Source: Mycobacterium angelicum
GTDB lineage: Bacteria; Actinomycetota; Actinomycetes; Mycobacteriales; Mycobacteriaceae
Assembly (NCBI RefSeq): GCF_002086155.1
Contig: NZ_MVHE01000001.1
Span: 124,001 to 188,000, forward strand
Reading direction: 5' to 3'
Length of the DNA stretch: 64,000 bases
Shown piece after piece: positions 60,077 through 64,000 of this stretch. The notes below the pieces were generated by a model that had not been told where the DNA came from, made no database searches, and was given only the letters and a program-made list of their open reading frames with translations. The first letter of the stretch is position 1; each line of letters begins with the position of its first letter. The position numbers were made by a program, and so were the translations under genes.

Positions 60077-61051
60077 ATGCGTGCCGTGCTGATCGTGAAC
60101 CCCACCGCCACCACCATCACGCCGGCCGCCCGCGACCTGGTGGCACACGCGCTTAAGAGCCGCGTCCAACTCACCATCGAACACACCAAACACCGTGGCC
60201 ACGGCGCTGAACTCGGCCAGGCAGCCGTTGCCGACGGAGTGGACCTGGTGGTCGTGCACGGTGGCGACGGCACCGTGAGCGGAGTCGTCAACGGCATGCT
60301 CGGCAGCCCCGCCACCCCTCCGCAAGGACCCATACCGGCGGTGGCGATCGTGCCGGGTGGCTCGGCGAATGTGCTGGCCAGAGTCCTGGGGATCGCTCGC
60401 GACCCGATTGCCGCCACCAACCAGCTCATCGGGCTGCTCGACGACTACGACCAGCACCGGCAATGGCGCCGGATCGGGTTGATCGACTGCGGCGAGCGCT
60501 GGGCCGTGTTCAATACCGGGATGGGCGTGGATGCCGAGGTGGTCGCCGGAGTCGAGGCGGAGCGCGACAAAGGCGGCAAGGTGTCAGCGTGGCGCTACAT
60601 CCGCACCGCCGTGCCCCTCGTGTACGGGTACACCCGCCGCGAACCCGCTCTCACACTGGAACTTCCTGGACGAGAGCCGATTACGGGCGTGAGCTTCGTT
60701 TTCGTATCCAACGCGAGCCCGTGGACATACGCGAACGAACGCCCGGTGTGGACCAACCCCACCTGTTCCTTCGAACGGGGACTGGGAGTCTTCGCCCCGA
60801 CCACCATGAAGCTGATCCCCACCCTGCGAATCGTCCGGCAGATGTTCGCCAAGCGGCCGCGGTTCGAGTTCAAACATCTGGTAACAGACGACGACGTACC
60901 TTGGGTGCGGGTTACCGCCACGGCCGGTCCAGCCGCCTGCCAGTTCGACGGGGACTACCTGGGCCAGCGCGAGACCATGACTTTCCGCGCGGTTCCGGAC
61001 GTGCTACCGGTCGTCGCCCCGCTCGCAAAAAGTGTCTCCGACCAGGGGTAA
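60077..61051 (+). CDS. Diacylglycerol/lipid kinase family protein (Rv3218-like)
   Basis: A 324-residue protein with the catalytic VVHGGDGTVSGVVNGML and VPGGSANVLARVLG motifs of DAGK-like lipid kinases. The start is ATG 60077. It phosphorylates a lipid or sphingosine-like substrate, not defined. Confidence 0.9.
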   Translation: MRAVLIVNPTATTITPAARDLVAHALKSRVQLTIEHTKHRGHGAELGQAAVADGVDLVVVHGGDGTVSGVVNGMLGSPATPPQGPIPAVAIVPGGSANVLARVLGIARDPIAATNQLIGLLDDYDQHRQWRRIGLIDCGERWAVFNTGMGVDAEVVAGVEAERDKGGKVSAWRYIRTAVPLVYGYTRREPALTLELPGREPITGVSFVFVSNASPWTYANERPVWTNPTCSFERGLGVFAPTTMKLIPTLRIVRQMFAKRPRFEFKHLVTDDDVPWVRVTATAGPAACQFDGDYLGQRETMTFRAVPDVLPVVAPLAKSVSDQG

Positions 61052-61145
61052 TCCGAGCTGTGACAAGCTTGCGACGCAAATGTAGGGCGCAATTCAGCCG
61101 GGAGTGTAGTACAACGGAGTAAGGGGTTCGGGAACAGATCGTGAA

Positions 61146-61161
61146 AGTGAGATAGCCCACG
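61146..61161 (+). promoter_or_regulatory. CRP/Rv3676-type site upstream of whiB1
   Basis: The sequence AGTGAGATAGCCCACG lies 160 bases before whiB1 and is the same CRP-binding sequence I know from the M. tuberculosis whiB1 promoter. cAMP-bound CRP activates whiB1 from this site. Confidence 0.75.
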
Positions 61162-61320
61162 GGCTCCCGTAACACTATTGACATCCGATGAGCCTGTGAA
61201 ACGATCAAAAGGTTGCATGCAGAAATGTAGAGGTACGGAAACCTTTCTTGTGCACGCGTTAACACGCCAAGAGAAATCGCCCGTGCGCACTGCTGCGCAC
61301 ATAGTGAGGAGTAACTACTA

Positions 61321-61575
61321 ATGGATTGGCGCCACAAGGCGGTCTGCCGTGACGAGGATCCCGAACTGTTCTTCCCGGTTGGGAACAGCGGTCCGGCGCT
61401 CGCGCAGATCGCTGACGCGAAACTGGTCTGTAATCGGTGTCCGGTGACCACAGAGTGTCTCGGCTGGGCTCTGAACACCGGCCAGGACTCGGGTGTCTGG
61501 GGCGGCATGAGCGAAGACGAGCGGCGCGCACTCAAGCGTCGCAACGCCCGGACGAAGGCCCGAAGCGGAGTCTGA
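61321..61575 (+). CDS. whiB1: WhiB1 transcriptional regulator
   Basis: An 84-residue protein with cluster cysteines Cys9, Cys37, Cys40 and Cys46 and the GVWGG turn. It binds sigma-A and is an essential NO-responsive transcription factor. The long upstream region carries a CRP site. Confidence 0.97.
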   Translation: MDWRHKAVCRDEDPELFFPVGNSGPALAQIADAKLVCNRCPVTTECLGWALNTGQDSGVWGGMSEDERRALKRRNARTKARSGV

Positions 61576-61591
61576 ACAACTCAATCTCCGC

Positions 61592-61627
61592 ACAGTGCGG
61601 CCCCGACCATGGTCGGGGCCGCACTGT
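61592..61627. terminator. Perfect 17-bp hairpin between whiB1 and pdtaS
   Basis: Arms 61592-61608 and 61611-61627 form a perfect 17-bp stem with a two-base centre. Located between two convergent genes, so a bidirectional terminator without U-tract. Confidence 0.8.
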
Positions 61628-61638
61628 TGTGTACGGCT

Positions 61639-63141
61639 TCACAACACCAACCGTCCGCGCCGGCCGATCGGTACCCGTAGCACCACGTCGGTGCCGCGAT
61701 CGGGCGCTTCCCGCATGCCCAGCGAGCCGTCCAGCTCGGCCGACACCAGGGTCCGCACGATCTGCAGGCCCAGGCTGTCGGACTTCTCCAGACTGAATCC
61801 TTCGGGCAGCCCACGCCCGTTGTCGTGCACCACGACATCAAGCCAGCGAGCCGAACGCTCGGCCCGAATAGTCACAGATCCGCCTGCGGCCGACGGATCG
61901 AAGGCGTGCTCGATGGCGTTCTGCACCAGCTCGGTGATCACCATGATCAGCGCGGTCGCCCGGTCGGAGTCCAGCACGCCCAGGTCGCCCACCCGGTTGA
62001 TCCGGATCGGTCTGTCCACCGACGCCACGTCGTTCATGATCGGCAGGATCCGGTCGATGACCTCGTCGAGGTTGACCTGCTCGTCCACCGACATCGACAG
62101 CGCGTCGTGAACCAACGCGATCGAGGACACCCGGCGTACCGACTCAATCAGGGCCTCGCGGCCTTCGGCGTTGGCCGTCCGCCGGGCCTGTAGCCGCAGC
62201 AGCGCCGCCACCGTCTGCAGGTTGTTCTTCACCCGGTGGTGGATCTCCCGGATGGTGGCGTCCTTGGAGATCAGGGCGCGGTCGCGCCGCTTGACCTCGG
62301 TGACGTCGCGGATCAGGATCGCCGCGCCCGCGTTGGCCTTATGGACCACCAGTGGCAGCGTTCTGAGCAGCACAGTCGCATCACCGGCGTCGACCTCCAT
62401 GCGCATGCTGGCCCCGCCGGCCAGCAGGTCGAGCACATGCTCGGCCACCTCCTGCGCCTCGAACGGGTCGGAGATCAGCGGCCTGGTCACCCTGATGAAG
62501 TTGTGGCCTTCCAATTCGCTGGTCAGCCCCATCCGGTGGTAGGCCGACAGCGCGTTGGGGCTGGCGTAGGCGACCACGCCGTCGACGTCGAGGCGAATGA
62601 AGCCGTCGCCGGCCCGCGGAGTGGATCGGGACATGGCCACGTCACCCACGTCGGGAAAGGTGCCCTCGGCCAGCATGTGCAGCAGGTCGGTGGCGCACTC
62701 GCGGTAGGCCGTCTCGAGTCCTCCCGAACTGCGACGGGCAGCGACTTCGGTCTGATGCCGGGTCAGCACCGCCACCACCTGCTCGCGGTAGCGCACCGGG
62801 GAAGACTCGACATTGGGGCCGGGCAGTTGCCACGAATGCCCTTGGCCCCCATCGTTTTCCCGCCTGGCTGCACCGGCGGCGAAGGTCTCGGCTACCAGGG
62901 GCAGCCGTTCGGCGGTGACGACGCTGCCCACCGCGTCGGTCTGCAGCACCGTCGGCGCGGTATTGGGCCGGCATTGGGCGACACACACCAGCACCCCGTC
63001 GTCGCGGCGAACCCACATCAAGTAATCGGCGAACGACAGGTCGGCCAGCAGCTGCCACTCCCCCACCACCGCGTGCAGATGGTCGACCGCGTTGCCCGGC
63101 AGCACCGTGTGTTCGGCCAGCAGGTTACCCAGAGTCGACAT
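61639..63141 (-). CDS. pdtaS: Sensor histidine kinase PdtaS
   Basis: A 500-residue soluble histidine kinase with an N-terminal GAF-like domain, a PAS domain (about 180-285), and a HisKA_2 domain with HHRVKNNLQT (His302), followed by an HATPase domain. It phosphorylates PdtaR, an ANTAR RNA-binding response regulator, for nutrient or metal/NO responses. Confidence 0.95.
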   Translation of the reverse strand: MSTLGNLLAEHTVLPGNAVDHLHAVVGEWQLLADLSFADYLMWVRRDDGVLVCVAQCRPNTAPTVLQTDAVGSVVTAERLPLVAETFAAGAARRENDGGQGHSWQLPGPNVESSPVRYREQVVAVLTRHQTEVAARRSSGGLETAYRECATDLLHMLAEGTFPDVGDVAMSRSTPRAGDGFIRLDVDGVVAYASPNALSAYHRMGLTSELEGHNFIRVTRPLISDPFEAQEVAEHVLDLLAGGASMRMEVDAGDATVLLRTLPLVVHKANAGAAILIRDVTEVKRRDRALISKDATIREIHHRVKNNLQTVAALLRLQARRTANAEGREALIESVRRVSSIALVHDALSMSVDEQVNLDEVIDRILPIMNDVASVDRPIRINRVGDLGVLDSDRATALIMVITELVQNAIEHAFDPSAAGGSVTIRAERSARWLDVVVHDNGRGLPEGFSLEKSDSLGLQIVRTLVSAELDGSLGMREAPDRGTDVVLRVPIGRRGRLVL

Positions 63142-63157
63142 GCAGGTGGGAAAGACC

Positions 63158-63373
63158 CTAGCTGATCACAGCGATGAGGTCGCCGGCCTGAATGACGTCA
63201 CCCACCGAGACGCTGACCTTGCTGACGGTGCCGTCGACTTCGGCCAGCACGGGAATCTCCATCTTCATCGATTCCAGCAGCACCACGACGTCGCCCTTGC
63301 CGATTTGATCGCCTTCGCTGACGACAACTTCGAGCACGCTGGCCACGATCTCGGCTCGAACATCCTCGGCCAT
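63158..63373 (-). CDS. Biotinylated protein TB7.3
   Basis: A 71-residue biotinyl domain with the biotin attachment site ESMKMEIPV (Lys37). ATG 63373 is chosen because it gives the M. tuberculosis TB7.3 length. It is a biotin carrier protein partner of acyl-CoA carboxylases. Confidence 0.92.
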   Translation of the reverse strand: MAEDVRAEIVASVLEVVVSEGDQIGKGDVVVLLESMKMEIPVLAEVDGTVSKVSVSVGDVIQAGDLIAVIS

Positions 63374-63567
63374 CTTCACCCCACTCGTTTCGACCACTGG
63401 CGCACGCTGACTGCTGGTCCATCAGGCTGCCATATATCGAACCACAAGACTGCCCGGTACAGCGGCATGCGGGCTACCGAGGGCGCCGAACGGGTCGCGT
63501 GAGACACTGTTCAGCAATCGGGTGGACGCTAACCGCCCCGCGTATGACGACCTACGGAGGTTTTGAC

Positions 63568-63642
63568 ATGGCCAAGCGTGGCCGCAAGAAGCGTGACCGC
63601 AAGCACAGCAAAGCCAACCACGGCAAGCGGCCCAACGCTTAG
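63568..63642 (+). CDS. Ribosomal protein bL37
   Basis: A 24-residue highly basic peptide (MAKRGRKKRDRKHSK and a Lys-Arg-Pro-Asn-Ala end) matching the mycobacterial ribosomal protein bL37. It has a GGAGG site at 63556-63560 seven bases before the ATG. It binds the large ribosomal subunit. Its tiny size makes it easy to miss. Confidence 0.9.
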   Translation: MAKRGRKKRDRKHSKANHGKRPNA

Positions 63643-63647
63643 CACCG

Positions 63648-63950
63648 TTACGGCCCACCACGGATGATGGTGGTCCGGCGGATCTCCAGCCGGAGCCGCT
63701 CCCGTAGGCCCTCCGGGGCCTTTTCGCCTTGGCACTTGGTCGCGATGAGCGCCTTGATCCGCTCCTCGAGTCCGTAATGCTTCAAGCACCCGGGGCACGC
63801 CTCGAGGTGGCGGCGCAGCTTTTCCCGGGTCGCCGGGGTGCACTCACCGTCAAGCAGGGTCCACACCTCGGCGATGACCTCCGCGCACCCGTAGTACCCG
63901 AGGTCGCTGCCGTCCGGGCACGAACCGGACTGGCCGGACAACTCGCTCAT
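63648..63950 (-). CDS. rshA: Anti-sigma factor RshA
   Basis: A 100-residue zinc-associated anti-sigma factor with the ZAS motif HxxxCxxC (His48, Cys52, Cys55). It inhibits SigH and releases it upon oxidation or phosphorylation. Its ATG at 63950 overlaps the sigH stop (ATGA). Its end is six bases from bL37. Confidence 0.94.
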   Translation of the reverse strand: MSELSGQSGSCPDGSDLGYYGCAEVIAEVWTLLDGECTPATREKLRRHLEACPGCLKHYGLEERIKALIATKCQGEKAPEGLRERLRLEIRRTTIIRGGP

Positions 63951-64000
63951 GACGACACCTCCTCGTGCGTCTGCTCGCCGCGAACAAAACCCCGGTCCTT
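63947..64000 (-). CDS. sigH: Sigma factor SigH, C-terminal end (5' part beyond window)
   Basis: The last 17 codons of sigH are visible, ending with KDRGFVRGEQTHEEVSS and TGA overlapping the rshA ATG. This tail closely matches the M. tuberculosis SigH C-terminus. SigH controls heat and oxidative stress genes. Confidence 0.9.
   Translation of the reverse strand, partial: KDRGFVRGEQTHEEVSS

Overview
This window is a high-GC mycobacterial chromosome segment. Its gene order follows the M. tuberculosis Rv3159c to Rv3223c neighbourhood: moxR3 cluster, aofH/hpx, UPF0182, whiB7-uvrD2, adnAB, moeB1, rhlE, whiB1-pdtaS, TB7.3, rshA-sigH. The PPE-MPTR protein at the left edge, the WhiB paralogues, the mycoredoxin and AdnAB all fit a slow-growing, probably non-tuberculous Mycobacterium. 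The exact species cannot be read from the sequence.

Layout. 1-8 kb: a truncated PPE-MPTR gene, then a tightly overlapping minus-strand MoxR-AAA/DUF58 operon, then an SDR-TetR pair. 8-15 kb: APH-like kinase, Rv3169-like protein, F420-type oxidoreductase, and two flavin amine oxidases flanking an alpha/beta hydrolase. 15-24.6 kb is accessory: a cyclase-like protein, an SDR, an arsenic cassette (arsR-DUF1345 divergent from cadI/arsI-like, ACR3 and arsC), a two-gene operon that looks like the Kiwa anti-phage system, an ISL3 transposase remnant, the initiator tRNA, and stress genes (peroxiredoxin-like, HD domain, GlxA-type regulator). 24.7-64 kb is mostly conserved core: UPF0182, Lon-like PDZ protease, DUF2342 protein, UbiB kinase, whiB7 with its attenuated leader, uvrD2, mrx1, nudC, a K+ channel, adnB/adnA, lipV, an alkyltransferase-like protein, moeB1, a DUF3152 protein, TetR, TB9.4, an MmpS-like protein, a ferritin-like protein, rhlE, a ParA-like ATPase, gpm2-entC-GNAT, a diacylglycerol kinase-like gene, whiB1, pdtaS, TB7.3, bL37, rshA and the tail of sigH.

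How genes work together. The arsenic cassette senses As(III), reduces arsenate, exports arsenite and may demethylate organoarsenicals. AdnAB and UvrD2 are DNA repair motors. WhiB7, WhiB1 and SigH/RshA are stress regulators, and mycoredoxin belongs to mycothiol redox chemistry. The most interesting candidate system is the KwaA/KwaB-like pair at 20.2-21.7 kb, wedged between arsC and an IS scar beside the fMet tRNA.
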